This document shows, in pieces, positions 17,624 to 26,269 of a DNA stretch of 59,353 bases. A program made the position numbers and the translations under genes. The first letter of the stretch is position 1, and each line of letters opens with the position of its first letter. The notes below the pieces were generated by a model. It had not been told where the DNA came from and did not search any database. It saw only the letters and a list, made by a program, of their open reading frames with translations. Location of the stretch: the NCBI GenBank assembly GCA_031258195.1, contig JAIRNF010000049.1, positions 1 through 59,353 of the forward strand, given 5' to 3'. This DNA comes from Prevotellaceae bacterium. Its GTDB lineage: Bacteria; Bacteroidota; Bacteroidia; Bacteroidales; UBA932.

Positions 17624-19321
17624 ATGAAAAGGTCTATTTTCTTTTTTACGCTGTTTTTTTTCTGTTTTACAGTAAATAATACGCTTGCCCAACACCAGAA
17701 AGAGCATCCTAGAGGTTCGTATGTAGATTCATTGGGGCGGTATTACCTCCAGGCAGACCAACCTTTACGTATATTTGTGGCAACACCATCCGACTCTGTT
17801 CCGGCTCAGCTTAAAGAAGCCGAAATGAAGGAATACAAGCCGATATATCTCGATGGGCATGGTTTGCATAATCTTAGGCATATTAACACAGAAGAGCATA
17901 GGGTAGAAAACTTTCAGCTATATGCAGATGGTATAGCACCCGTTACTTATATAACACAAAGCAGAGCTCCTCGCCATACTTCTAATGGAAGGGTTTTTTA
18001 CGGTACAAACTTACATTTATCTCTTCGGGCTACAGACGAAATGTCGGGCATAAAAGAAACATTCTTTTCGCTAAACGGAGCAGATTATATTCCCTATAGA
18101 TATACGCTGCCTGTTACAGAAGAAGGAGATTATGTTTACAAATACTACTCTGTTGACAACGTAGGAAATGTTGAAAGAGCAAAAGAAGAATCGTTTACGG
18201 TAGATGTTAAGCCTCCTAACACCTATTATAAAATTGTAGGAATTACTGACGATAAGGTTGTTTCGTTGACATCTCAGATTAGCATTACCGCGGAAGACTC
18301 TCTATCCGGTGTTTCTGTTACATACTACTCTTTTGACGATGGATCTTACAGGCAAGGTTACGGTCTTATCCCTATTTCAGACTTAGATAATGGCGAGCAT
18401 ACGCTATCGTTTTACTCAATTGACAACGTTGGAAATCAGGAGTTGCTGAATTCGGTTAAGTTCTATTTAGATCGTACGGCGCCTATTATGTCTGCTGATA
18501 TTTTGGGTGATAAGTTTATAGTCGAAGATCAAGTGTATTTTTCGGGAAGAACAAAAGTTAAGCTTACCGCTATAGATAACAGAGCAGGTATTGATGAAGT
18601 TAGATTCTCTATTAACGATGGGGCTTATGAGCTATATACAGAGCCGTTCTACCTGCCTAATAAATCGGGAAGATATATCATCACTTATTATGCAACCGAT
18701 AAAGTGGGTAATAATACGGGCGAAAATAAAACAACTCATTCCAATGGCGTTGTATATGTAGATTTAACAGGTCCAGTAATTACTAATACATTTGAAGGAC
18801 AGGCGTTTAGAAATGGCGATGTTACTTATATAAGTAGTAAGGTGGCTAATAGAATTACGGCAACAGATAGCGAGTCGGACGTTCAGAAGCTAGCTTATAT
18901 AATCAATGATAGTGAAGAACAAACTTATATGCAGCCGTTTACGATGCACGAACCCGGTTTGCATAGAATTATTGCTGTAGCGTACGATAACGTAAATAAT
19001 CGTAACGAAAAACCTTTCGGCATATTCGTGGATAACGAGGGCCCCGAAATTGGCTATTCATTTAGCACGAAGCCCTCTAGTACCGATGACGAAAAAATTG
19101 ATATTTATCCTTCATACGTTACCTTATTCTTAAGTGCGCTTGATCAATCTACAACGGTTGCTTCAATAGGAGTTTCAATAAATGGCGGCGAAGAAATACC
19201 ATATACTTCACCAATTCAGGGTTTTGAGAAATCTAGAACATATCAGGTAAAGGTTAGGTCAACAGACGTTTTGGGCAACGAATCAACGAAATCATTTACA
19301 TTTAAAACAAACGATCTATAG
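17624..19321 (+). CDS. Exported protein with five OmpL47-type repeats
   Basis: A 565-residue exported protein with signal peptide SIFFFTLFFFCFTVNNTLAQ. From about residue 120 it contains five imperfect repeats of 70-80 residues, each with a D-x-x-SGI-like turn, a short FSxNxGxY strand pair, a Y-YxxDNVGN segment and a PP/AP/GP end (for example ATDEMSGIKETFFSLNGADY and YKYYSVDNVGNVE). These are OmpL47/Ig-like repeats of the kind found in surface proteins. It ends 2 bp before a TPR histidine kinase gene, so the two are almost certainly cotranscribed. A role as an extracytoplasmic partner or ligand-binding subunit of that kinase is inference. Confidence 0.85.
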   Translation: MKRSIFFFTLFFFCFTVNNTLAQHQKEHPRGSYVDSLGRYYLQADQPLRIFVATPSDSVPAQLKEAEMKEYKPIYLDGHGLHNLRHINTEEHRVENFQLYADGIAPVTYITQSRAPRHTSNGRVFYGTNLHLSLRATDEMSGIKETFFSLNGADYIPYRYTLPVTEEGDYVYKYYSVDNVGNVERAKEESFTVDVKPPNTYYKIVGITDDKVVSLTSQISITAEDSLSGVSVTYYSFDDGSYRQGYGLIPISDLDNGEHTLSFYSIDNVGNQELLNSVKFYLDRTAPIMSADILGDKFIVEDQVYFSGRTKVKLTAIDNRAGIDEVRFSINDGAYELYTEPFYLPNKSGRYIITYYATDKVGNNTGENKTTHSNGVVYVDLTGPVITNTFEGQAFRNGDVTYISSKVANRITATDSESDVQKLAYIINDSEEQTYMQPFTMHEPGLHRIIAVAYDNVNNRNEKPFGIFVDNEGPEIGYSFSTKPSSTDDEKIDIYPSYVTLFLSALDQSTTVASIGVSINGGEEIPYTSPIQGFEKSRTYQVKVRSTDVLGNESTKSFTFKTNDL

Positions 19322-19323
19322 TA

Positions 19324-21048
19324 ATGAGATTACGCCTTCTCTTTTCCTTTTTATTAGTCTGTTTGGCGGGACCTGCTTTTTCGCAAGTTCTGATTAACGG
19401 TAAATCATATACTGTTGATGAGTGTCTTGCAATGGCTAAAGAAGCAGAAGAAAAAGGTCATTATAGAGAGGCAACAAACTATCTGAACCAGACAGCATTC
19501 TATGTTTGGGATCAAAAAATGTTTGATGAAGGTATCTCATACTTCATGAAATCAATTGAGCTGAACGAGAAGATCAAAAATTCAAGCGGAATAGCTACAA
19601 TAAATAGTAATCTCGGCATGCTTTATCACGATAAAGGTGATTATAATGAAGCGCTAGCCTATTTTTCTAAAGCGCTAGAGGCTAGGAAAAAAATGAGAGA
19701 AACCTATGCCGTAGTCAGCACCATGATTAACATGTCTTATAGCCTTAATAAGCTTAAAAGATATGATGACGCTATTGCTTTAATAGAAGAGGCGCTACCT
19801 ATAGCAGGAGAAATTGACGATAGAGATCAGCTATTAGCTGCCTATGGTTTGCTGTTTGAAACATATGAGCTAAAAGGAGATGCAAAAAAATCGATGGAAT
19901 ACTTTGAAATATACCGGAGTATTCATAACGCTATATCGTTAGAAGAAGAAGTTAAAGCAGAAGTTGAGATACAGCAATCTCAATACGAGGCACGGCTTGC
20001 CGAAGTTGCAAAAAAGAATAAGGAGCTTGAGCTTGCTTTGAAAGAAAAAGAGCTCGAAAAAACTCAACAAGAATTGGGTGCGGTTGATTCTACAAATAAA
20101 GAATTGCTAGAGCAGTTTAGCAAATACGAACTGTTAGTTAGTAACTTAGAACAACAAGAACAGATCAAGGCGCTAGAGCAAGAGCATTTACAAAGCCAGC
20201 TAGACAGGGAAAGAGAAGTTCGTATTTACTTTATAATTGGGCTTATTCTGGCTGGAGCAATATTGATTGTTGTATTCTTTTTTTATCGCCACAACCTACG
20301 TATGAATAGGCTTCTAAGAGTTAGGAACGAGCAGGTAGAAGCACAGGCTCAGAAGCTAAAAGACGAAAACATAATACGAACAAAGCTGTTATCTGTTATT
20401 TCTCACGACTTACGAAGTCCGCTCAGCTCTGTTCATCTGATGGTTCAGCTATTAAAGACTAATGCCTTCTCTCCGGAACAAGCCTCTATTTATCTTACAA
20501 ACCTTGATGATAGTTTGAGAAATACCTTTGCATTGCTCGATAATATATTGTATTGGGCAAAATCTCAGCTTAACGGCATTAAAGCAACACCGGAAGTTTT
20601 TAATATATCGCATATACTAGACGAGAATACCCTTTTAATAGAATCGGGATTAAAGACCAAAAACATTAGGCTGGTTAATAATGTTGGGGAAGTAGAGGTG
20701 TATGCCGATAGAGAGATTACTAAAATGGTTCTCAGAAATATTCTTTCTAATGCGCTTAAGTTTACTCCTGTAGATGGTAAAATTACCGTTTCGGTAGAGC
20801 CGCAAGGTAAAGACCTAGTTGTGTCTATTGCGGATACAGGAATTGGAATACCACCCGAAAAACAAGATAAAATCTTTACTTCTAATATAACTTCTACTAG
20901 CGGAACAAAAAATGAGCCAAGTTCTGGTATGGGCTTAATGCTTAGTCGGGACTTTATTAAAAGAACAGGGGGTAAGATCTGGTTTGAGAGCGAAGTAGGA
21001 AAGGGTACAACTTTCTACATTACCCTTCCGCTTAGTAAGGAAGAATAA
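19324..21048 (+). CDS. TPR-containing membrane sensor histidine kinase
   Basis: A 574-residue hybrid-free histidine kinase. A signal peptide (LLFSFLLVCLAGPAFSQ) is followed by a periplasmic TPR array (residues about 45-200, e.g. ATINSNLGMLYHDKGDYNEALAYFSKALE), a long coiled coil (about 205-295), one membrane helix (YFIIGLILAGAILIVVFFFYRH) and a cytoplasmic kinase. The HisKA box is VISHDLRSPLSS with phospho-acceptor His361. The ATPase domain shows NILSNALKFTP, DTGIGIPPEKQ and SGMGLML. No receiver domain or response regulator gene is adjacent, so it is an orphan. A hairpin terminator follows. Confidence 0.93.
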   Translation: MRLRLLFSFLLVCLAGPAFSQVLINGKSYTVDECLAMAKEAEEKGHYREATNYLNQTAFYVWDQKMFDEGISYFMKSIELNEKIKNSSGIATINSNLGMLYHDKGDYNEALAYFSKALEARKKMRETYAVVSTMINMSYSLNKLKRYDDAIALIEEALPIAGEIDDRDQLLAAYGLLFETYELKGDAKKSMEYFEIYRSIHNAISLEEEVKAEVEIQQSQYEARLAEVAKKNKELELALKEKELEKTQQELGAVDSTNKELLEQFSKYELLVSNLEQQEQIKALEQEHLQSQLDREREVRIYFIIGLILAGAILIVVFFFYRHNLRMNRLLRVRNEQVEAQAQKLKDENIIRTKLLSVISHDLRSPLSSVHLMVQLLKTNAFSPEQASIYLTNLDDSLRNTFALLDNILYWAKSQLNGIKATPEVFNISHILDENTLLIESGLKTKNIRLVNNVGEVEVYADREITKMVLRNILSNALKFTPVDGKITVSVEPQGKDLVVSIADTGIGIPPEKQDKIFTSNITSTSGTKNEPSSGMGLMLSRDFIKRTGGKIWFESEVGKGTTFYITLPLSKEE

Positions 21049-21077
21049 CCTAATAGTTATGGTTTTTATTACATCGC

Positions 21078-21107
21078 AGCCTGACAAATTTGCTATCAGG
21101 CTTTTTT
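21078..21107 (+). terminator. Terminator of the OmpL47/kinase unit
   Basis: AGCCTGA...TCAGGCT stem followed by TTTTTT, 30 bp after the kinase stop. Confidence 0.8.
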
Positions 21108-21216
21108 GTTTATAACTTTATAAGTTGTTGTTAATCTTATGTTTGTGTTCTTTCGCATGGTTATCTAATTAATTTTTATCTTTACCAATTCTTATTAACA
21201 GAGATAGGTCTTTATT

Positions 21217-21522
21217 ATGGAAAAGAAAAACGAAATAAATGTAGAGTTAAACGAGGAGGTTGCGCAAGGTACATATTCTAATCTTGCAATCATCACTCAT
21301 TCATCATCAGAATTTATTATAGACTTTGTACGTATGATGCCCGGCGTTCCTAAAGCGCAGGTTAAAAGTCGTATTATTCTTACGCCCGAACATGCTAAGA
21401 GGTTACTTATGGCATTGCAAGAAAATATTTCGAAATACGAGGCTGCTCATGGTACAATAAAAATAGATAGCGGTGCTCCTGCTATACCTATGAACTTTGG
21501 TGGTGGAATGGGGCAAGCCTAA
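21217..21522 (+). CDS. DUF3467 domain protein
   Basis: A 101-residue cytosolic protein matching DUF3467 over its full length (NVELNEEVAQGTYSNLAIITHSSSEFIIDF, PGVPKAQVKSRIILTPEHAKRLLMALQENI). The family is small, widespread in Bacteroidetes and has no assigned role. It lies 60 bp upstream of etfB on the same strand without a terminator between, so cotranscription with the Etf genes is possible. Confidence 0.93.
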   Translation: MEKKNEINVELNEEVAQGTYSNLAIITHSSSEFIIDFVRMMPGVPKAQVKSRIILTPEHAKRLLMALQENISKYEAAHGTIKIDSGAPAIPMNFGGGMGQA

Positions 21523-21581
21523 AAATTTAAACCATCATTATTGAATAATAAACAACATAAATAACTAACCATAACAAAACT

Positions 21582-22454
21582 ATGACCAAATCCTTAAAGA
21601 TCGTAGTGCTGGCAAAGCAAGTACCAGATACTCGCAATGTCGGTAAAGATGCAATGAAAGCCGATGGAACGGTAAACCGTGCTGCTCTACCGGCAATTTT
21701 TAATCCGGAAGATTTAAATGCGTTAGAACAAGCATTAAGGTTGAAAGATCGCTTTCCCGGAACAACTATTCAGATTCTTACGATGGGTCCCGGACGCGCG
21801 GCTGATATTATCCGCGAAGGGCTTTTTCGTGGCACAGACGGAGGCGTACTGCTAACCGACCGTAAGTTTGCAGGTGCTGATACGTTGGCTACCTCTTATG
21901 CTTTGGCTTGCGCCATTCGTAAGATGGAACCCGATATTATTATTGCGGGTCGCCAGGCTATTGATGGCGATACCGCTCAGGTAGGTCCCCAAGTTTCCGA
22001 AAAATTGGGATGGCCCCAAGTTACGTATGCTGAAGAAATTATGGATATAGATGGCTCAACCATTACTATTAAGCGTCGCCTAGATCACGGTGTTGAAGTT
22101 GTTTCAAGTTCGCTTCCTATGGTAGTAACAGTAAACGCGTCTGCCCCCGAATGCCGTCCTCGTAACGCTAAAGCTGTTATGAAATATAAGCATGCAAAGA
22201 CTGTTTCTGAAATTCAGGAAATGTCGGAAGATTACGTTCAACGTCCCGGATGCGATTATTTGCGTATTATTGAATGGGGTGTCGCCAATGTGGATGGAGA
22301 AGATGTGCGGTTCGGACTTGCTGGTTCGCCTACTAAGGTTAAAAAAATAGAAAATGTGGTTTTCCAAGCAAAAGAAGCAAAACGTCTAACTGCTGCAGAT
22401 GCTGATATCGACGATTTAATGGGCGAACTTATTGCAAACCATACAATCGGCTAA
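21582..22454 (+). CDS. etfB: Electron transfer flavoprotein, beta subunit
   Basis: A 290-residue subunit of the heterodimeric flavoprotein that exchanges electrons with acyl-CoA dehydrogenases. It shows KIVVLAKQVPDTRN, NPEDLNALEQALRLKD, the nucleotide-binding stretch ADTLATSYALACAI, IIAGRQAIDGDTAQVGPQ and the recognition-loop region SLPMVVTVNASAPECRPRN. It is followed by etfA after 39 bp and an acyl-CoA dehydrogenase. Together they fit a crotonyl-CoA-reducing Bcd/Etf complex. Whether the complex bifurcates electrons to ferredoxin cannot be decided by eye. Confidence 0.96.
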   Translation: MTKSLKIVVLAKQVPDTRNVGKDAMKADGTVNRAALPAIFNPEDLNALEQALRLKDRFPGTTIQILTMGPGRAADIIREGLFRGTDGGVLLTDRKFAGADTLATSYALACAIRKMEPDIIIAGRQAIDGDTAQVGPQVSEKLGWPQVTYAEEIMDIDGSTITIKRRLDHGVEVVSSSLPMVVTVNASAPECRPRNAKAVMKYKHAKTVSEIQEMSEDYVQRPGCDYLRIIEWGVANVDGEDVRFGLAGSPTKVKKIENVVFQAKEAKRLTAADADIDDLMGELIANHTIG

Positions 22455-22493
22455 CCGCCTTACGTTTAACGTTTAAATCTTACGAAACAGAAC

Positions 22494-23510
22494 ATGAATA
22501 ACATATTTGTATATTGCGAAGTAGAAGATGGTAAGGTAGCCGATGTTAGCTTAGAGTTGCTTACCAAAGGTCGTTCGTTAGCCGATCGGCTGAGCTGTAA
22601 GCTGGAGGCTTTGGTTATCGGTCATAACCTATCTGGAATCGAAAAAGAGCTGTATCCATACGGAGCAGATATTGTACACATTGCCGACGATGCTCGTCTT
22701 GCTCCATATCTCACCTTACCTCATTCATCAGTTACCATTGGTGTGTTCGAGGAAGAAAAACCTCAAATTGCCTTGTTCGGTGCAACACCTGTAGGTCGTG
22801 ATTTAGGTCCTCGTGTATCTTCTGCGTTACATAGCGGTCTTACTGCCGACTGTACCAGCTTAGAAATTGGAGATCATAAAGATACAAAGGGTAATGAGTA
22901 TAAAGATCTACTTTATCAGATTCGCCCGGCGTTTGGAGGTAACATTATTGCTACCATTATTAACCCCGATTGCCGTCCACAAATGGCAACCGTACGCGAA
23001 GGCGTGATGAAGAAAGAACCTTATGCCAAGGCAAAAGAAGGCGAGGTAAAGAAGGTGGATGTAAGCAAATATCTTTCTGACGCCGATATGGTTGTGAAGA
23101 TTATTGAGCGCCATATGGAGGAGAGAAAGATTGATATAAAAGGTTCTCCAATCATTATTTCCGGAGGTTACGGAATGGGCTCTAAAGAGAACTTTAAGGT
23201 GCTGTTTGATTTAGCTGCTATTTTAGGTGGCAAGGTCGGTGCGTCACGTGCTGCTGTTGATGCGGGTTTTACAGATCATGCCCGTCAGGTAGGACAGACC
23301 GGAGTTACCGTTCGTCCTAAGCTATATATTGCATGCGGTATTTCTGGACAAATTCAGCATACGGCGGGTATGGACCAATCAGCTATGATTATTTCAATCA
23401 ATAACGATCCCAATGCACCTATCAATCAAATTGCCGATTATGCCATTCTTGGCGATGTGATGGATGTAGTACCTAAGATGATTAAATACTATAAGAAAAA
23501 CAGTAAGTAG
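22494..23510 (+). CDS. etfA: Electron transfer flavoprotein, alpha subunit
   Basis: A 338-residue partner of EtfB. The N-terminal domain (FVYCEVEDGKVADVSLELLTKG) is followed by the conserved C-terminal FAD domain: SRAAVDAGFTDHARQVGQTG, KLYIACGISGQIQHTAGM, IISINNDPNAPINQIADYAILGD and VVPKMI. Length and motif order are normal, with no ferredoxin domain fused at the N-terminus. It lies between etfB and the acyl-CoA dehydrogenase in one operon. Confidence 0.97.
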   Translation: MNNIFVYCEVEDGKVADVSLELLTKGRSLADRLSCKLEALVIGHNLSGIEKELYPYGADIVHIADDARLAPYLTLPHSSVTIGVFEEEKPQIALFGATPVGRDLGPRVSSALHSGLTADCTSLEIGDHKDTKGNEYKDLLYQIRPAFGGNIIATIINPDCRPQMATVREGVMKKEPYAKAKEGEVKKVDVSKYLSDADMVVKIIERHMEERKIDIKGSPIIISGGYGMGSKENFKVLFDLAAILGGKVGASRAAVDAGFTDHARQVGQTGVTVRPKLYIACGISGQIQHTAGMDQSAMIISINNDPNAPINQIADYAILGDVMDVVPKMIKYYKKNSK

Positions 23511-23554
23511 TAAACTAGGATAAGGTTATACCTATTCCGAAAACAAAAACAGCT

Positions 23555-25279
23555 ATGTCAAATTTTTTTACAGATAATAAAGACCTCCAATTCCAGCTCT
23601 CTCATCCGTTGATGAAGAAAATTATTGAGTTTAAGGAAAAGGGATTCATAGATAAAGACAAGTTCGATTACGCTCCGGTTGACTTTGAAGATGCTCTCGA
23701 CAGCTACCATAAAGTTTTGGAGATTGTAGGTGATATCTGCGCAAACGTTATTGCTCCTAATGCCGAAAGCGTTGATCAAGAAGGACCTCAGGTCATTAAT
23801 GGGCATGTGAAGTATGCAAGAGGAACGCAGAAAAATCACGATACATTGGCTCAGGCAGGACTATACGGAATGTCGCTTCCTCGTGAGTATGGCGGGCTAA
23901 ACCTTTCGATGGTACCCTACGTTATGGCTGCTGAGCTAGTAGCGCGTGGCGATGCCGGATTTGCTAATATCTGGGGATTGCAGGATTGTGCTGAAACCAT
24001 TCATGAGTTTGCTTCTAAAGAGATTAAGGATGAGTATCTACCCCGTATTAACAAGGGAGCAACCTGCTCAATGGACTTAACTGAACCCGATGCCGGTAGC
24101 GACTTACAGGCAGTTATGCTAAAGGCTACTTGGGATGAGAAGCAAAACATCTGGTTACTTAATGGCGTAAAACGTTTTATAACGAATGGTGATGCCGATA
24201 TCAAGCTGGTTCTTGCCCGTTCGGAAGAAGGTACTACCGATGCTCGCGGACTTTCGTATTTCGTTTATGATAAGAGTCATGATTGCGTGAAGGTTCGCCG
24301 TATCGAAAATAAGTTAGGTATTAAAGGTTCCCCGACTTGCGAGTTAGTGTTTACCAATGCTCCAGCAAAGCTTGTGGGCGATCGTAAGATGGGGCTTATT
24401 AAGTACGTAATGTCGTTGATGAACGGTGCACGCCTTGGCGTTTCAGCACAGTCTGTAGGGCTTTCAGAGGCTGCTTACCGCGAGGCTGTAAAGTATGCTA
24501 ACGAGCGTACACAGTTCGGAAAAGCTATTATCAAGTTCCCTGCGGTTTACGAAATGCTTTCGCAGATTAAGGCAAAGTTACAGGCATCACGTGCATTGCT
24601 ATACGAAACATCTCGTTTTGTAGATGTTTACAAGGCTTATAATCTTGTTGCAGAAGATCGCAAGCTTACGCCTGAAGAGCGTACAGAGCTGAAAGAGTAC
24701 CAGAAGCTGGCAGATATTTTTACTCCGCTTTCTAAGCTGTTTTCTAGCGAGTACGCCAATCAAAACGCATACGACTCATTACAGGTACATGGTGGCTCGG
24801 GCTTCATGAAAGACTATCCGATTGAACGCATGTATCGCGATGCCCGTATTTTGAATATTTACGAGGGTACTTCTCAGCTACAGGTTGTTGCTGCTATCAG
24901 AGGAGTAACTACAGGTACATATCTTGCTCAAATTCGTAAATATGAACAGACTAACGTTAAGCCAGAGCATGATTATTTGAAAAAACAGCTTATTGCTATG
25001 ACTAACGACTACGAAAAAGCTGTTGAGGATGTGCATAAAGCTAACGACAACGAATATACAGATTTCCATGCACGCCGTTTAGTTGAAATGGCTGGTCATA
25101 TTATTATGGGATATTTGTTATTGATAGACGCTCAGCGTGATGATGATTTCAGCGGCTCTGCCGAGATATTTGTTAAGCTGGGTGCCGCGTGGAACAGCGA
25201 GCGTTATTCTTACATCATGGACTTTGAGCAAGACGATTTAGGAAGGTTTAAAGCCGTAATGGAAGAATCTTACGAATAA
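23555..25279 (+). CDS. Acyl-CoA dehydrogenase (likely butyryl-CoA dehydrogenase)
   Basis: A 574-residue flavoenzyme. The standard core is present: GLYGMSLPREYGGLNLSMVPY, CSMDLTEPDAGSDLQ (FAD/substrate site), KRFITNGDAD, GIKGSPTCEL, RLGVSAQSVGLSEAAYREAVKYANER, LQVHGGSGFMKDYPIERMYRD and IYEGTSQLQ, whose Glu (about 436) is the expected catalytic base. A C-terminal extension of about 130 residues is typical of the longer Bacteroidetes members. With etfBA directly upstream and lysine fermentation genes 12 kb away, reduction of crotonyl-CoA to butyryl-CoA is the most likely job. The chain-length preference is inferred from context only. Confidence 0.92.
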   Translation: MSNFFTDNKDLQFQLSHPLMKKIIEFKEKGFIDKDKFDYAPVDFEDALDSYHKVLEIVGDICANVIAPNAESVDQEGPQVINGHVKYARGTQKNHDTLAQAGLYGMSLPREYGGLNLSMVPYVMAAELVARGDAGFANIWGLQDCAETIHEFASKEIKDEYLPRINKGATCSMDLTEPDAGSDLQAVMLKATWDEKQNIWLLNGVKRFITNGDADIKLVLARSEEGTTDARGLSYFVYDKSHDCVKVRRIENKLGIKGSPTCELVFTNAPAKLVGDRKMGLIKYVMSLMNGARLGVSAQSVGLSEAAYREAVKYANERTQFGKAIIKFPAVYEMLSQIKAKLQASRALLYETSRFVDVYKAYNLVAEDRKLTPEERTELKEYQKLADIFTPLSKLFSSEYANQNAYDSLQVHGGSGFMKDYPIERMYRDARILNIYEGTSQLQVVAAIRGVTTGTYLAQIRKYEQTNVKPEHDYLKKQLIAMTNDYEKAVEDVHKANDNEYTDFHARRLVEMAGHIIMGYLLLIDAQRDDDFSGSAEIFVKLGAAWNSERYSYIMDFEQDDLGRFKAVMEESYE

Positions 25280-25290
25280 TCAGCTTATAG

Positions 25291-25428
25291 ATGAGGCTGT
25301 CTAAAAATCCTGTAGCCCGTCATTCCGACCAAAGGGAGGAATCTCCTGAATAATAGCATTGCCTTGAATCAGGAGATGTCTTACTACGTTCGACATGACG
25401 AAAAAATAGGTATTTTAGACAACTTCAT
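25291..25428. repeat. Palindromic intergenic repeat, long copy with outer inverted repeats
   Basis: A 138-bp element between convergent genes. Outer ends ATGAGGCTGTCTAAAA and TTTTAGACAACTTCAT are complementary with about three mismatches. Inside lie the repeat core CGTCATTCCGACCAAAGGGA on the left and CGTTCGACATGACG on the right. The left flank is shared with the copy at 58312, which suggests a small mobile element (MITE-like). Confidence 0.8.
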
Positions 25429-25440
25429 TTACTTTATAGT

Positions 25441-26144
25441 TAATTTTCTATTTTCTTTAATAGCATCTCCGGCTCGTCGGTAGTAATGTAGTCGATGCTT
25501 TGTTGTAAGAGTCAATCCATATCTTCCGGCTTATTTATTGTCCAGACGTTGATATTAATGCCAAGCCTTTTAGCCTCTTCTATCCATTCCGGATTCTTTT
25601 TTAATATACTATTGTGGTAGTCTAGTCCCGTTATGTTATCACCTTTCAGCTGCTCGGGCGAGGCATCTCCGTTAAGGTAGGCAACTTTTGCGTTAGGGTC
25701 TAGTTCTATAATACGTTTAGCACCGCTGTAATTAAAAACTATGAAAAATAGCCAGTATTCGGCTCCCATTTCTTTTACCAACTTAACCGCTTTTTCTGCT
25801 GTACGTACAGTACGATCGATCCTACGGTAGAAGAAGATTTTACTTCGAGAAAAAGTTTTGTCTTATTTTGCTTCATCCCCTCGGTCAGATATTCTTTCAG
25901 AGTGGGCAGCATCGTGAGAAACAACTAGAACATCATCTGCTGTCAGATGTACAACGAATTCTGAACCCGTACAACCTAATGCTATCGCTTTCTTTAAAGA
26001 TGCAATTGAGTTTTGCGGTAAGCTATCCGCTTTCCATGCTCCACGATGGACAACTACTTTATTGTTACTGAATGTACTTATATTCTGTGCGTTTATCACT
26101 CCGTATGTTATCAGCATAGTTATTGCTAAGATCAGCTTCTTCAT
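25441..26144 (-). pseudogene. Decayed glycerophosphodiester phosphodiesterase family gene
   Basis: The start KKLILAITMLITYGVINAQ is a signal peptide and is followed by VVVHRGAWKADSLPQNSIASL, GSEFVVHLTADDVLVVSHD, the GDPD catalytic N-terminal part. The frame is lost near 25863; a piece with partial core loss follows (ERTV-like stretch, then KAVKLVKEMGAEYW, SILKKNPEWIEEAKRLGININVWTINKPEDMD). A TGA at the next codon replaces an expected Trp, after which the reading continues LLQQSIDYITTDEPEMLLKK to a TAA at 25441. A frame break, an apparent internal deletion and a nonsense codon make it a pseudogene. Confidence 0.85.
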
Positions 26145-26205
26145 TTTTATCATATTAGTGTTTTAAAGGTACGAAATAATTCATCATGGCGAGCATCATA
26201 CAACA

Positions 26206-26234
26206 TGTCATTTCGAGCGAAGCGAGAAATGACA
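26206..26234. repeat. Short palindromic repeat, partial family member
   Basis: TGTCATTTCGAGCGAAGCGA followed by GAAATGACA: the arms TGTCATTT/AAATGACA and the core sequence match the repeat family, without the long loop part. Confidence 0.6.
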
Positions 26235-26269
26235 AAATATTTATCTTATTATTTTTACATTTTATATGT

